Shown in pieces: positions 49,940 through 58,500 of a stretch of 64,000 nucleotides of DNA. Position 1 is the first letter of the stretch. Each line of letters starts with the position of its first letter. Under the pieces are notes generated by a model that did not search any database, had not been told where the DNA came from, and was given only the letters and a program-made list of their open reading frames with translations. Made by a program: the position numbers and the translations under genes. The DNA is from Mycobacterium sp. Aquia_213 (GTDB taxonomy: Bacteria > Actinomycetota > Actinomycetes > Mycobacteriales > Mycobacteriaceae). The DNA lies in NCBI RefSeq assembly GCF_026625985.1, contig NZ_CP113116.1, positions 2,108,001-2,172,000 of the forward strand, read 5' to 3'.

Positions 49940-50848
49940 GTGACTGATCTCGAGGTACGACGGCCCAAGTTCGACTTCAGCGACGACGTGCCATGGGTTT
50001 GGCATCCCGAGAACCCCGCCTTTTCCTTCTTCATGAACGCCACATCGATCATCGCCATCTGTTTCGAGCAGATGATCGTGGCCGCGGTGCAGGAAGCCAA
50101 ACCGCAGATGACCGACGCCGATGTGGCGGCAGAGGCGACCGCGTTCCTGCGTCAGGAGGCGCAGCACTCCAGCTCGCACCGCAAGCATGTCAACGCACTG
50201 ATCAAGCGGTATCCGGGTCTGCAGCAGACCTTGGACGATGCGATAGCGTGCTTCGACATCCTCACCGCGACGAGATCACTGAAATTCCGGTTGGCCTACA
50301 TCGCCGATCTGGAGGCCACCTTCACGCCCTCGTTCAAGCTGATGCTCGACAACGAGGCGACGCTGTTTCGTCCGGGAGACGATCGGGTGGCGTCACTTTT
50401 CTTGTGGCACTTCGTCGAAGAGGTCGAGCACCGCAGCTCGGCACTGCTGATCTATGACGCAGTGGTCGGCGACAACTGGTATCGCATCCGCGCTCTGCCC
50501 GGAGTGGTCAAGCATCTGCTGCAGGTCATGTCGGTCATCGCCGACGGTGTCAACGCGCACGTGCCGTCGAGCGATCGCAAGGTCGATGCGCGCACGCTGC
50601 TACCCGCCTATGGGGCATGGGAGAATCTCAAAAGCAAGCTGCCGTCGGGCGCGGGTGGCCCAGCGCTGCCATCGGCCTTCGCCACTGTGCCGCGCAAGCA
50701 GATACTCGTCGCGGCCGGGCGGGTGCTGTTGAGTCAAACCCCTTATCACAAACCGGAACACGAGCCGCTGCCGCAATTCGCCGATCAGTGGTTCGAGCGC
50801 TGGAAGCGCGGCGAGGACGTCGCCCGCTGGTACACCGCGGTCGGCTAG
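49940..50848 (+). CDS. PF10118-like predicted metal-dependent hydrolase
   Basis: 302 residues from GTG 49940. All-helical pattern with putative metal ligands as in the predicted metal-dependent hydrolase family: FEQMIVAAVQEA, FLRQEAQHSSSHRKHVN, LEATFTPSFKL and HFVEEVEHRSSAL. The E-x(n)-E-x2-H and E-x2-E-x-H arrangement resembles a diiron helical bundle (my reading, not a confirmed assignment). Substrate unknown. Its stop is 13 bp before a polytopic membrane protein on the same strand, probably an operon. Confidence 0.78.
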   Translation: MTDLEVRRPKFDFSDDVPWVWHPENPAFSFFMNATSIIAICFEQMIVAAVQEAKPQMTDADVAAEATAFLRQEAQHSSSHRKHVNALIKRYPGLQQTLDDAIACFDILTATRSLKFRLAYIADLEATFTPSFKLMLDNEATLFRPGDDRVASLFLWHFVEEVEHRSSALLIYDAVVGDNWYRIRALPGVVKHLLQVMSVIADGVNAHVPSSDRKVDARTLLPAYGAWENLKSKLPSGAGGPALPSAFATVPRKQILVAAGRVLLSQTPYHKPEHEPLPQFADQWFERWKRGEDVARWYTAVG

Positions 50849-50861
50849 GGAGGGTCAGGCG

Positions 50862-51992
50862 ATGTCTCAGTGCAATGCGCGATTCAACGAGATCGCGGCC
50901 ACGCTAGGCCATTTCACGTGTACGGACGCGCCCGCGGTCGTCCACATCCGCAACCCGTTCGCGTTGTCCAGTCCGACGATGCCCGTGCTGGAACTGATGA
51001 TGGTCGGTGGTGCGGTGCTCGCCCTGTGGTGGGCGATACGACGGCTGCGGCGTGACAACGACCCGACCAACCTGGTCCTGTGGTTCGGATCCATCGTCTA
51101 TCTGCTGGTCACCGAGATTCCGCTGTACTTCCCCAACCTGTTTATGGTCCAGGATCAGATTGGCGTGGTGTTCGATCACAACGTGTTCACCGTTCAGTTC
51201 ATGTATGAACGCCTACCGCTCTACATCGTCGCGCTGTATCCCGCCCTCACGACGCTGGCATTCGAAATCGTCCGCACCCTAGGGGTTTTCCGCGGCCGTG
51301 GCATTCTGGCCGGTTCGGTGTGCGTCGGCCTGGTGCATCAGTGCTGCTACGAAGTCTTCGATCAGTTGGGTCCACAGCTGCGGTGGTGGGCCTGGAACAC
51401 CGAGAACCCCCTCAACCATCCGATGTTGGCCTCGGTGCCGATGACGAGCGTCTATATCTTCGCCACCCTCGGCCCGGCCGTGCTCACCCTGCTGGTGATG
51501 CTGCTTGTCGGCCGCAAGGTCGCAAACGGCATACCTCTGAGCGCGACAAGCCTGGTGTGGCGCACCGTCACCACGGGTGCGCTCGTCACGGTGGGAGTCG
51601 CGATCCTGAGCATCCCATCCTCGATTTTCGGTGGCAGCCAGCCGAACACGACCGCCCAGGCCATTGTCTTCGTTGTCGAGCTCGCGGCCTTCGCTGCGTT
51701 CGCGATTCCGGCCTTGATCGGGGCGCGCCGGCGCGGCGAAGCCGACGAGAAGCCAAACCAGTTCGTGCGGATATTCGGGCCGACCTATCTGGCTGTGCTT
51801 GGAATCCTTTGGCTCACAGCCCTTCCCGGCTACTTCGCCGCGAAGGGCGGCATTACCGACGACGGCACTCCGACCGGAAATCTGTACTACGCCGCGCTGT
51901 GCTTCGCGCTGGCTGTGCTGTGGGTCGCCCTCGCCGGCACCGCGACGGTGTCACGCGACGCGGCTACGCCGAGCTCGCGCCAGCCGGCTTGA
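50862..51992 (+). CDS. Polytopic membrane protein of unknown function
   Basis: 376 residues with eight or nine hydrophobic helices (for example MPVLELMMVGGAVLALWWAIRRL, LVLWFGSIVYLLVTEIPLYF, FATLGPAVLTLLVMLLVG, IVFVVELAAFAAFAIPALI, YYAALCFALAVLWVALAG). Charged loop HNVFTVQFMYERLPLYI and GLVHQCCYEVFDQLGPQLRWWAWN contain His/Glu/Trp residues that could form a site. ATG 50979 is an alternative start nearer the first helix. Likely co-transcribed with the hydrolase; the two may form a membrane-associated enzyme system. The end overlaps the convergent sulfotransferase by 29 bp. Confidence 0.72.
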   Translation: MSQCNARFNEIAATLGHFTCTDAPAVVHIRNPFALSSPTMPVLELMMVGGAVLALWWAIRRLRRDNDPTNLVLWFGSIVYLLVTEIPLYFPNLFMVQDQIGVVFDHNVFTVQFMYERLPLYIVALYPALTTLAFEIVRTLGVFRGRGILAGSVCVGLVHQCCYEVFDQLGPQLRWWAWNTENPLNHPMLASVPMTSVYIFATLGPAVLTLLVMLLVGRKVANGIPLSATSLVWRTVTTGALVTVGVAILSIPSSIFGGSQPNTTAQAIVFVVELAAFAAFAIPALIGARRRGEADEKPNQFVRIFGPTYLAVLGILWLTALPGYFAAKGGITDDGTPTGNLYYAALCFALAVLWVALAGTATVSRDAATPSSRQPA

Positions 51993-53220
51993 CGAACCGC
52001 TCGACATACGGCGCGAACCGCCGACGCAGATCGTCCTTGTCGAGTCCCAAGTCCTCGGGGTGGTACTCGACGCGGCCCAACCGGCCGCGCTCATGGCCGG
52101 CCATGTACTGCGCCACGGCCTTTCTCGAATCCTCGGACGGTGAGTAGCCGGCCGTATCCCAGACGCGCTGCGCCATCGCCAGGTCGTCGGCCATGAACTC
52201 GTCGAAGCGGACATCGATGGTGCGGTCGACCGGCAGCCGGTCATGGTCGCGCATGCACGCGCTGAGTAGCTCGTCGATCCGGGTGATCCAGTATTCAGCC
52301 ACCGTGTTCACGTCGACCTCGTCCACGCTCATCCGCATGGTGTAAGTCATCATCGTGGCCATCGACACCGCGACGTCGACGGGGTCGCGGTGGGTGACGA
52401 TGAACGTTGCGTCGGGAAATACGTTGAGGATTGGGATGAACTGCTCGAGATGCTGCGGCGACTTCAGCACCCAACGGCGCTGGTATCCGTCTTGATGTTG
52501 CAGCACCTGCAGCATCATTCGCAGAAACTGGTAGCCGGGGGTCTGATCGTGGTCGCTCAGATAGTCGGACCAGCGCGGTAGATGGGTGAGCGTGGTGAAG
52601 AAGCCGCTGGAAAAATCCTGGACCATCAGCCCGATGTCTTCGTGGATGTGATCGACCGTCATCTCGTGCATCAGCGTGAAGTACGGCATCAGCGTGTTGG
52701 AGATGTTGAGGGCGTCGCCGGTGCGCTGGCGGCGCGGCTCGACGGTGCCTTCCTCGCCGGGCCCGGGCAGTGGTTCCTGGGCTTCCCAGTACGGAAGTGA
52801 CCGCAGCGCAGGGTCGGCCGCCAACAAACTGTGCAGATGCGTGGTCCCGGTGCGCGGCAGCCCGGCGATCACCAAGGGCGCCTCAATGCCGACGTCGAAG
52901 ATCTCGGGGTGTCGCTTGAGGTGGTCGATGACCCGCAGCCTGCCCTTGAGGAAGGTGAGCATCAGCGAGAACGCATAGGTACGACCGAACGAGGTCAGCC
53001 GCGGCAACTCGTGGAACGCCTCGAGCAGTACCGCCATCCGTTCGCGATAGTCCTGCTCGCCGAAGTCGGTCAAACCGGTCTGCGCAGTGGCCTGTTCGTG
53101 CAGGGCGTCGGCAGTCAGGGGACAGTAGTCTGCCATCGCGGCCATGCCGTCGATGATCGCCTGGGCTTCGGGTGAAAATGTCGGCTTGGCGAGATCGGTG
53201 ATGTGGATGGAGTCGCTCAC
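51964..53220 (-). CDS. Sulfotransferase-family protein
   Basis: 418 residues from GTG 53220. The PAPS-binding loop is GLPRTGTTHLHSL (~120-132) and the 3'-phosphate region VTHRDPVDVAVSM. RWVLKSPQHLEQFIPIL is a family hallmark. It probably transfers sulfate from PAPS to an unknown lipid or small molecule; PAP produced would need CysQ-like recycling, encoded nearby. C-terminal KPAGASSA tail is unconserved. Confidence 0.87.
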   Translation of the reverse strand: MSDSIHITDLAKPTFSPEAQAIIDGMAAMADYCPLTADALHEQATAQTGLTDFGEQDYRERMAVLLEAFHELPRLTSFGRTYAFSLMLTFLKGRLRVIDHLKRHPEIFDVGIEAPLVIAGLPRTGTTHLHSLLAADPALRSLPYWEAQEPLPGPGEEGTVEPRRQRTGDALNISNTLMPYFTLMHEMTVDHIHEDIGLMVQDFSSGFFTTLTHLPRWSDYLSDHDQTPGYQFLRMMLQVLQHQDGYQRRWVLKSPQHLEQFIPILNVFPDATFIVTHRDPVDVAVSMATMMTYTMRMSVDEVDVNTVAEYWITRIDELLSACMRDHDRLPVDRTIDVRFDEFMADDLAMAQRVWDTAGYSPSEDSRKAVAQYMAGHERGRLGRVEYHPEDLGLDKDDLRRRFAPYVERFVKPAGASSA

Positions 53221-53287
53221 ATCCGGACCATACCTACGCCGTTACACATTTTACAAGAGACGTTGTGCTGTATTTTGATGCGCGCTT

Positions 53288-54448
53288 ATGATGCTGCACA
53301 TGGCCAATCCCCAAAGCTCAGATGCCTGGCGCGAACTGCTCACCGCCTTCGCGGATTTCGAGAATCTGTTCCTCGAAGGTCCCAAGGCGGTGCGCGGAGA
53401 GGTGGCCGTGGCCGAGGGCTATGAGTTCCTCGCCACGATGCTGGGTTTGTCGTTGGACGTGACGTTGTTCGCGGACCCGGTGGCACCCCGATTCCACGAT
53501 GTGCTGACGCCGTTTCGCCGTGACCGTCGCTGGGGCGGGGACAACACCGACGCGTATTACAGCTACGTCGTGATCGACCCGCGGCGTACCTACCGCGTCA
53601 GCGGAACACCGAACGAGAGCGTGATGTACTCGGTCGCCGTGTACAACGAACCCGAACCCGGGGCCTGGCCCAATCGCACCATCGGCGTGCTCTACGACGA
53701 GGACATGCCACTCGACGAGGATGGGCGCTTCTCCTGCGTCTTGGGCCCCGAACGGCCGCGCGACTACGACGGGCCCTTTATCGCTCTCGACGAGGACGCG
53801 CATGGGGTGCTCACCCGGGATTACCACGAAGACCCCGCACACAGCCGACGCGTGGACTGGTCGATCGACGTCATCTACCACGGCGAGTTGCCCGTGCAGC
53901 CGCTGAAAACCGATGCGGGAGTGGCTCAGTCGTTGCGCGCGGCGCTGCGCTACACCCAGGACATGCTCGCGATCGTGCCGCTGGTGCTACAGGAGCGCAA
54001 GCTGACCGAACTCGCCGACGGGCAAAACCTCTCGCACAACGTTTTCTCCCCGCCCTACCGGGCCGGCGCCGCCACGCACGGCTACTCGATGCAAAACGCT
54101 GTCTACAGCTTGGGCGCATACGCCCTCGAGCCCGGCGAGGCGTTGGTGATCAGATCGCACCACCCGAAGTGCCGGTTCTGGAATCTGACGCTGTGGAACC
54201 AGTACATGGCAGCACCCGACCTCGAATATGGCCGTGGCGGTATCAATTCCGGCACCGCAGTCCCCAATAGGGACGGCAGCATCACCATAGTGATCAGCCG
54301 CGAGGAGCTCGACCACCCCAACGCCATCTCGACCAAGGATCACCCGGAAGGGTTGATGTCGTTCCGCTGGTTCCACGCCGACGATTTGCCCGAACAGCCG
54401 GCCACGGAGGTCGTCCCGGTCGGCGAGGCACCGCGCGTGCTGTCTTAG
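53288..54448 (+). CDS. DUF1214-containing protein
   Basis: 386 residues from ATG 53288; ATGs at 53291 and 53300 are alternatives. The C-terminal part (~230-360) with GYSMQNAVYSLGAYALEPGEALVIRSHHPKCRFWNLTLWNQYM...GSITIVISRE has the DUF1214 pattern (secreted or cytoplasmic beta-sandwich of unknown function), and the N-terminal half contains VIDPRRTYRVSGTP. No signal peptide is evident. Convergent to tetR: the stops overlap by 4 bp. It shares an upstream region with the sulfotransferase gene. Confidence 0.82.
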   Translation: MMLHMANPQSSDAWRELLTAFADFENLFLEGPKAVRGEVAVAEGYEFLATMLGLSLDVTLFADPVAPRFHDVLTPFRRDRRWGGDNTDAYYSYVVIDPRRTYRVSGTPNESVMYSVAVYNEPEPGAWPNRTIGVLYDEDMPLDEDGRFSCVLGPERPRDYDGPFIALDEDAHGVLTRDYHEDPAHSRRVDWSIDVIYHGELPVQPLKTDAGVAQSLRAALRYTQDMLAIVPLVLQERKLTELADGQNLSHNVFSPPYRAGAATHGYSMQNAVYSLGAYALEPGEALVIRSHHPKCRFWNLTLWNQYMAAPDLEYGRGGINSGTAVPNRDGSITIVISREELDHPNAISTKDHPEGLMSFRWFHADDLPEQPATEVVPVGEAPRVLS

Positions 54449-55062
54449 CGCTTCTTGCGGGCCGGGGGAGTCTTCACCACCGGCCCGATCCAATGCCGCA
54501 GCACGGTTCGCAACTCCGCTGCCGACCGTTGCGGGTCCGGCGGAACCAGGACCATCGACTGGATGATGCGGAGCAGGTACTCGACGAGATCGTCGAAATC
54601 CTTGCCGCGATAACCCAATGTGGCCCAGTCGATTTCGGTGCGCTCCAGGATCACACGCGATCGCCGGATGGATTCGCCTAAGACCATCTGCCGGCTCATC
54701 AGGCGGCTTTGATCGGTTTCCAGCAACATCATCAGCACTGGCTCTTTGGGCAATTGCTCGACGAGGTAGGCGACCGCCTCGACAAGTAGCTCGACCGGGT
54801 CACCATTGCCCGCGGTCAGATCGGCGATCCGGGCGGTCCAGCCTCCGAGGGCGACGTCGCTTGCCGCCGTCACCAGCTCGTCGAGGGAGGCGAAGTAGCG
54901 GTAGACGGTGGGACGGGTGACGCCGAGGTCGCCCGCGATCACGGACATGCTGGTGTGTTGCGGTCCCCGCCGCTCGATGCTGCGCAGCGCCGCATCGATG
55001 ATGCGCTTGCGCGCTTCCTCATCGTCAGCGGGTGGTGCTCCGCCCCAACCTTTTCGACCCAT
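54445..55062 (-). CDS. TetR-family transcriptional regulator
   Basis: 205 residues from ATG 55062; 22 upstream in-frame residues are unlikely. TetR DNA-binding domain ~15-65 (ARKRIIDAALRSIERRGPQHTSMSVIAGDLGVTRPTVYRYFASLDELVTAA). The C-terminal domain has a run of Leu/Glu helices (LLVEAVAYLVEQLPKEPVLMMLLE). The target may be the neighbouring DUF1214 or sulfotransferase genes and itself; two copies of a CTAATGC element precede it. Confidence 0.87.
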   Translation of the reverse strand: MGRKGWGGAPPADDEEARKRIIDAALRSIERRGPQHTSMSVIAGDLGVTRPTVYRYFASLDELVTAASDVALGGWTARIADLTAGNGDPVELLVEAVAYLVEQLPKEPVLMMLLETDQSRLMSRQMVLGESIRRSRVILERTEIDWATLGYRGKDFDDLVEYLLRIIQSMVLVPPDPQRSAAELRTVLRHWIGPVVKTPPARKKR

Positions 55063-55073
55063 AGCGGACGGTC

Positions 55074-55126
55074 CTAATGCAGTCCGGCACGGGGATAGCC
55101 GATCATACAGCGAGTCTAATGCTGTC
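55074..55126 (-). promoter_or_regulatory. Promoter with direct-repeat candidate TetR sites
   Basis: On the reverse strand TTGACA (55123-55128 complement) and TATGAT (55102-55107 complement) are 15 bp apart. CTAATGCTGTC (55116-55126) overlaps the -35, and CTAATGCAGTC (55074-55084) lies 42 bp away between the start point and the tetR ATG. The two 11-mers differ at one base. Confidence 0.45.
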
Positions 55127-55153
55127 AAATGAATCTGGCCAACTGCGGCGGTG

Positions 55154-55609
55154 CTATAGGTCGCGGTTTCGCCTACGGCGGCGAAGGCCCTTCGCCTCTT
55201 CGGTCCACTCCTTTTCGATCCGTCCGATCTCCAGCGAAAGCTGCATCAAAGTCGGATTGTCGCAGTGGACTTCGTGAGCGTTACGAAACTTGGCAGCTTC
55301 GCCGGTGGCGGCCAGGTGTGGCCGCAAACCTTCGAACCACTCGTCGCCGACGACGTTGGGCGGGTCATCGACACGAGGTCCGCAGGACCACTGCCGGTAG
55401 GCATCCCGCGCCTGGGCCAGGCCGGCTCGCCAGCACTGCAACGCCTCGCAGCGATGTGAATGTATTTGGCTCCTCATCTGATGTTTGTTGGTGCCATTTA
55501 CCACGACCCCGGGGAGGAGGGTATCGGTGGCCGACTTTGCCATGCCCGCGATACCCATGGCCGATGCACCCACGACCGTGCCCATCAGGCCCATCGTCAT
55601 CATGTCCAT
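55154..55609 (-). CDS. Hypothetical protein
   Basis: 151 residues from ATG 55609 (MDMMTMGLMGTVVGASAMGIAGMAKSATDTLLPG); the frame is open upstream to 55723. The first ~30 residues are hydrophobic and Met/Gly-rich, like a short membrane or glycine-zipper segment, then a soluble part with CEALQCWRAGLAQARDAYRQW, FRNAHEVHCDNPTLMQLSLEIGRIEKEW and a basic tail. Family not recognised. It is divergent from the amidohydrolase gene. Confidence 0.6.
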   Translation of the reverse strand: MDMMTMGLMGTVVGASAMGIAGMAKSATDTLLPGVVVNGTNKHQMRSQIHSHRCEALQCWRAGLAQARDAYRQWSCGPRVDDPPNVVGDEWFEGLRPHLAATGEAAKFRNAHEVHCDNPTLMQLSLEIGRIEKEWTEEAKGLRRRRRNRDL

Positions 55610-55685
55610 GCGCTGATCGTCGCACCCGAGGGCGGTGGTGACCAGGGAATGTCCCAATCGGTCGGCCTCAGCGTTAGCATCTGGT

Positions 55686-56723
55686 GTGACGCCGCTCCGA
55701 ATCGACACCCACCACCACGCCATCCCCTCCTGCTATCGAGACGTGTTGCGGAAAATGGGCATTGACGAAGCCGGTGGTCGGGCTGTCCCCGAATGGAGTC
55801 CGCAGGCGTCATTGGAGACGATGGCCCAACTCAATGTTGCGACAGCGATCCTGTCCGTCTCCACGCCGGGGACCACGATGCTGTCAAGCCCCGCCGACGC
55901 CGCCGCGCTGGCCCGTGACCTCAACGACTACCTCGCCGATCTGGTTGCGGCAGAACGCGATCGGTTCGGATTCTTCGCGACCATCCCAATGCCCCACCTC
56001 GGGCAGTCCGTCGACGAGGTCGTCAGGTCCCTCGACGAACTACACGCGGATGGGGTTGTGCTGCTGGGCAATAACGCGGGGACCTACCTTGGCCAAGGCG
56101 GCCAGGACGATCTCTTCGCCGCACTGGATGCGCGTTCGGCGGTGGTCTTCATCCACCCCGGCGAATTGCCGGGCCCCGCTGTGGAAGGCGTTCCGCCGTT
56201 CGCTGCCGACTTCCTGCTCGATACGACCCGCGCGGCGTTTCTGCTGGTCCGCAATGAGATACGCCGCAAGTACCCCAACATTAAGTTCATCCTGAGCCAT
56301 GCGGGCGGATTCGTGCCCTACGCCTCGCACCGAATGGCCGTCGCGATCATGGGCGACACCGGACGCGGCCTGACCGACATCCTGGATGACTTCGCCGGCT
56401 TCTACTTCGACACCGCGTTGTCCTCGACCGCCGCGGCGCTGCCGAGCCTGCTCGCATTCGCCAAGCCCGGACATGTGACCTTCGGTTCCGACTGGCCATT
56501 CGCCCCGCTGGTCGCCGGAAAATTGTTCGCCGCCGGCCTGGAAACCTACCCCGGCCTCGGCGCCGACGAACGTGGGGCGATCGAGCGCACCAATGCGCTC
56601 CGGTTGTTCCCCCGGCTCGGCACAGCGGCGCCGCCGGCCGCCGACTCGGCGGTCGATCAGGTCCGCCACGCGGTCAGCAGAGCCGTGATGCGCGGTGTCG
56701 CGCGACTAGCCAACGCCCGGTGA
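55686..56723 (+). CDS. Amidohydrolase-2 family protein (ACMSD-like)
   Basis: 345 residues from GTG 55686. N-terminal metal-binding RIDTHHHAIP, HPGELPG near the middle, FILSHAGGFVP (His ligand) and FGSDWPFAP (Asp/Trp) fit the ACMSD/amidohydrolase-2 barrel that decarboxylates or hydrolyses aromatic or lactone substrates with Zn or Mn. Substrate unknown. It is convergent with the dehalogenase (5 bp between stops). Confidence 0.87.
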   Translation: MTPLRIDTHHHAIPSCYRDVLRKMGIDEAGGRAVPEWSPQASLETMAQLNVATAILSVSTPGTTMLSSPADAAALARDLNDYLADLVAAERDRFGFFATIPMPHLGQSVDEVVRSLDELHADGVVLLGNNAGTYLGQGGQDDLFAALDARSAVVFIHPGELPGPAVEGVPPFAADFLLDTTRAAFLLVRNEIRRKYPNIKFILSHAGGFVPYASHRMAVAIMGDTGRGLTDILDDFAGFYFDTALSSTAAALPSLLAFAKPGHVTFGSDWPFAPLVAGKLFAAGLETYPGLGADERGAIERTNALRLFPRLGTAAPPAADSAVDQVRHAVSRAVMRGVARLANAR

Positions 56724-56728
56724 CGGGC

Positions 56729-57634
56729 TCATAGCAGGGGCTTCTGCCAGGCGAGGACGCGTTCGGCCAGCTCCGGTCCGCTGTCTTCCTGGATGAAGTG
56801 ACTGGCCCTGATGCGCGCGTGCGGCTGGCCCGCCGCACCGGGGACGTGCTTGATCAGCGGACGGTCGGCCTGACCCAGGATCGGGTCACGAGCTCCGAAG
56901 ACGGCGAGGAAGGGTTTCTCCCATCGGCCCAGGGCGTCCCAGGCCGCTCGATTGGCCGGAACGGCCGGGTTGTCGGGGGAAGTAGGCACCAACTGCGGAA
57001 ATGCCCGGGCCCCGGCCTGATACGTCTTGTCCGGAAAGGGGGCGTCATAGCCGGCCCGCACCTTCGGCGGAACCCTGCGGACGGTGCCGGCGGACACGAT
57101 GCGCCCGGCGGGCAGCACGGGGGAGTAGCGGGCAAAGGCACGCCAGGCCAAGAACCCCGGGGAGGGTCGCCGTTGGGCAGCGGGCAGAAAGCCGTTTGCC
57201 ACCACCACGCGCGCGATGCGTTCGCCTTGCTCGGCGGCGATGCGCAGTCCGATCAGCGATCCCCAGTCCTGGACGAACAGCGTCACTTCCTTCAGCCGGA
57301 GGCGCTCGAACCACGCCGTCACCCACTCGACGTGCCGCAAGTAGGTGTAATCCTCGACCCGGCTGGGCTTGTCGGAGCGGCCAAAGCCGATCAGGTCGGG
57401 CGCGAGCACCCGGTTTCCGGCGTCCACCAGCGGCGGAATCATCGTGCGGTACAGGTAGCTCCAGGTGGGCTCGCCGTGCAGCAGCACGATCGGCGGACCA
57501 TCCGATGGTCCCTCATCCAGAAAGTGCATGCGCACCGGCGGAGAGTCGCTTGCCGCCACGTCGATGTAGTTCGCTACGAACGGATAGCCTTCCAAGTTTT
57601 CGAATCGGGAGTCCGGGGTTCGCAGCACATCCAT
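56729..57634 (-). CDS. dhmA: Haloalkane dehalogenase
   Basis: 301 residues from ATG 57634 (GGAGGAG upstream). Alpha/beta hydrolase with nucleophile D123 (FVQDWGSLIG), halide-stabilising W124 next to it, HGEPTW at 53-58, acid in FGARDPILG and His base in ASHFIQEDSG (~H279). Sequence is very close to Rv2296 of M. tuberculosis as I remember it, including MDVLRTPDSRFE and HVEWVTAWFE. It hydrolyses haloalkanes to alcohol and halide; the natural substrate in mycobacteria is unclear. Confidence 0.93.
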   Translation of the reverse strand: MDVLRTPDSRFENLEGYPFVANYIDVAASDSPPVRMHFLDEGPSDGPPIVLLHGEPTWSYLYRTMIPPLVDAGNRVLAPDLIGFGRSDKPSRVEDYTYLRHVEWVTAWFERLRLKEVTLFVQDWGSLIGLRIAAEQGERIARVVVANGFLPAAQRRPSPGFLAWRAFARYSPVLPAGRIVSAGTVRRVPPKVRAGYDAPFPDKTYQAGARAFPQLVPTSPDNPAVPANRAAWDALGRWEKPFLAVFGARDPILGQADRPLIKHVPGAAGQPHARIRASHFIQEDSGPELAERVLAWQKPLL

Positions 57635-57748
57635 ATTCAGCTCCTCCGGTGAACGGGCACCCCTGCAAGCCTCTCTCCGCGACGTCACTTCGTCTAGTCC
57701 GAAATTTCATTGGGGAACAAGCCGGCAGGCCACTAAAATAGCGAAATC

Positions 57749-58477
57749 ATGGCCATCCGTCGCGCCGTTCTGCTGATTGCCGATATCGGCGGCTACACGC
57801 AGTACATGAATTGGAACCGGATGCACCTCGCGCACGCCCAGCAGACGGTCGCGCAACTGCTCGAATCGGTCATCGACGCAGGCAAAGGCCTGAAGTTGGC
57901 GAAGTTGGAGGGCGACGCCGCATTCTTCTGGGCGCCGGACGGTAACGCCAATGTGCTGGTGCCCGATCGGCTCTGGCGCATGCACCAATCGTTCCTTGCC
58001 CGGCGGCAGCGGATCAAAGTCGACATCGCCTGCGAGTGTGCGAGCTGCGACCAGCTCGACAGCCTGTCGCTGAAGTTCGTCGCGCACGAAGGCGAGGTCG
58101 CTGAGCAAAAGGTCAAACGCCACGTCGAACTGGCCGGCGTCGACGTCATCCTCGTGCACCGGATGCTGAAAAACCAGGTACCAGTGCCGGAATACGTGCT
58201 GATGACCGATGCGGTGGCCGCGCGCCTCGATGAGTCGATACGTGGGCTTTCGATGCCGCTCACGCACGATTTCGAGGGCATCGGCGAAACGTCGACGTAT
58301 TACATCGACCTCGCCACGGCGGAGGCGCCACCGGCGCCGCCACGACGCGGCTTCTTTGGCCGGCTGGGGCAGACGGCGAAGTTCGAGTTGGATTCGGTGC
58401 CGTTCCTGCTGGGTCTGAAGAAACCCGCCGAGGGCTTCCGCAACCTGGGCCGCGGCGCCGAGGAAATCCCCGCCTAG
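57749..58477 (+). CDS. DUF2652 cyclase-fold protein
   Basis: 242 residues. Cyclase-homology metal Asp residues seem retained: D12 (LLIADIGGYTQYM) and D56 (KLEGDAAFFWA), but the later Asn/Arg motif is not evident; HVELAGVDVILVHRMLKN is DUF2652-specific. The C terminus (GFFGRLGQTAKFELDSVPFLLGLKKPAEGFRNL) is amphipathic. It corresponds to Rv2295 in the M. tuberculosis order. Activity as nucleotide cyclase is unproven. Located between the dehalogenase and aminotransferase genes. Confidence 0.85.
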   Translation: MAIRRAVLLIADIGGYTQYMNWNRMHLAHAQQTVAQLLESVIDAGKGLKLAKLEGDAAFFWAPDGNANVLVPDRLWRMHQSFLARRQRIKVDIACECASCDQLDSLSLKFVAHEGEVAEQKVKRHVELAGVDVILVHRMLKNQVPVPEYVLMTDAVAARLDESIRGLSMPLTHDFEGIGETSTYYIDLATAEAPPAPPRRGFFGRLGQTAKFELDSVPFLLGLKKPAEGFRNLGRGAEEIPA

Positions 58478-58500
58478 CGGAAACGCTTTGTTGCACAGCG

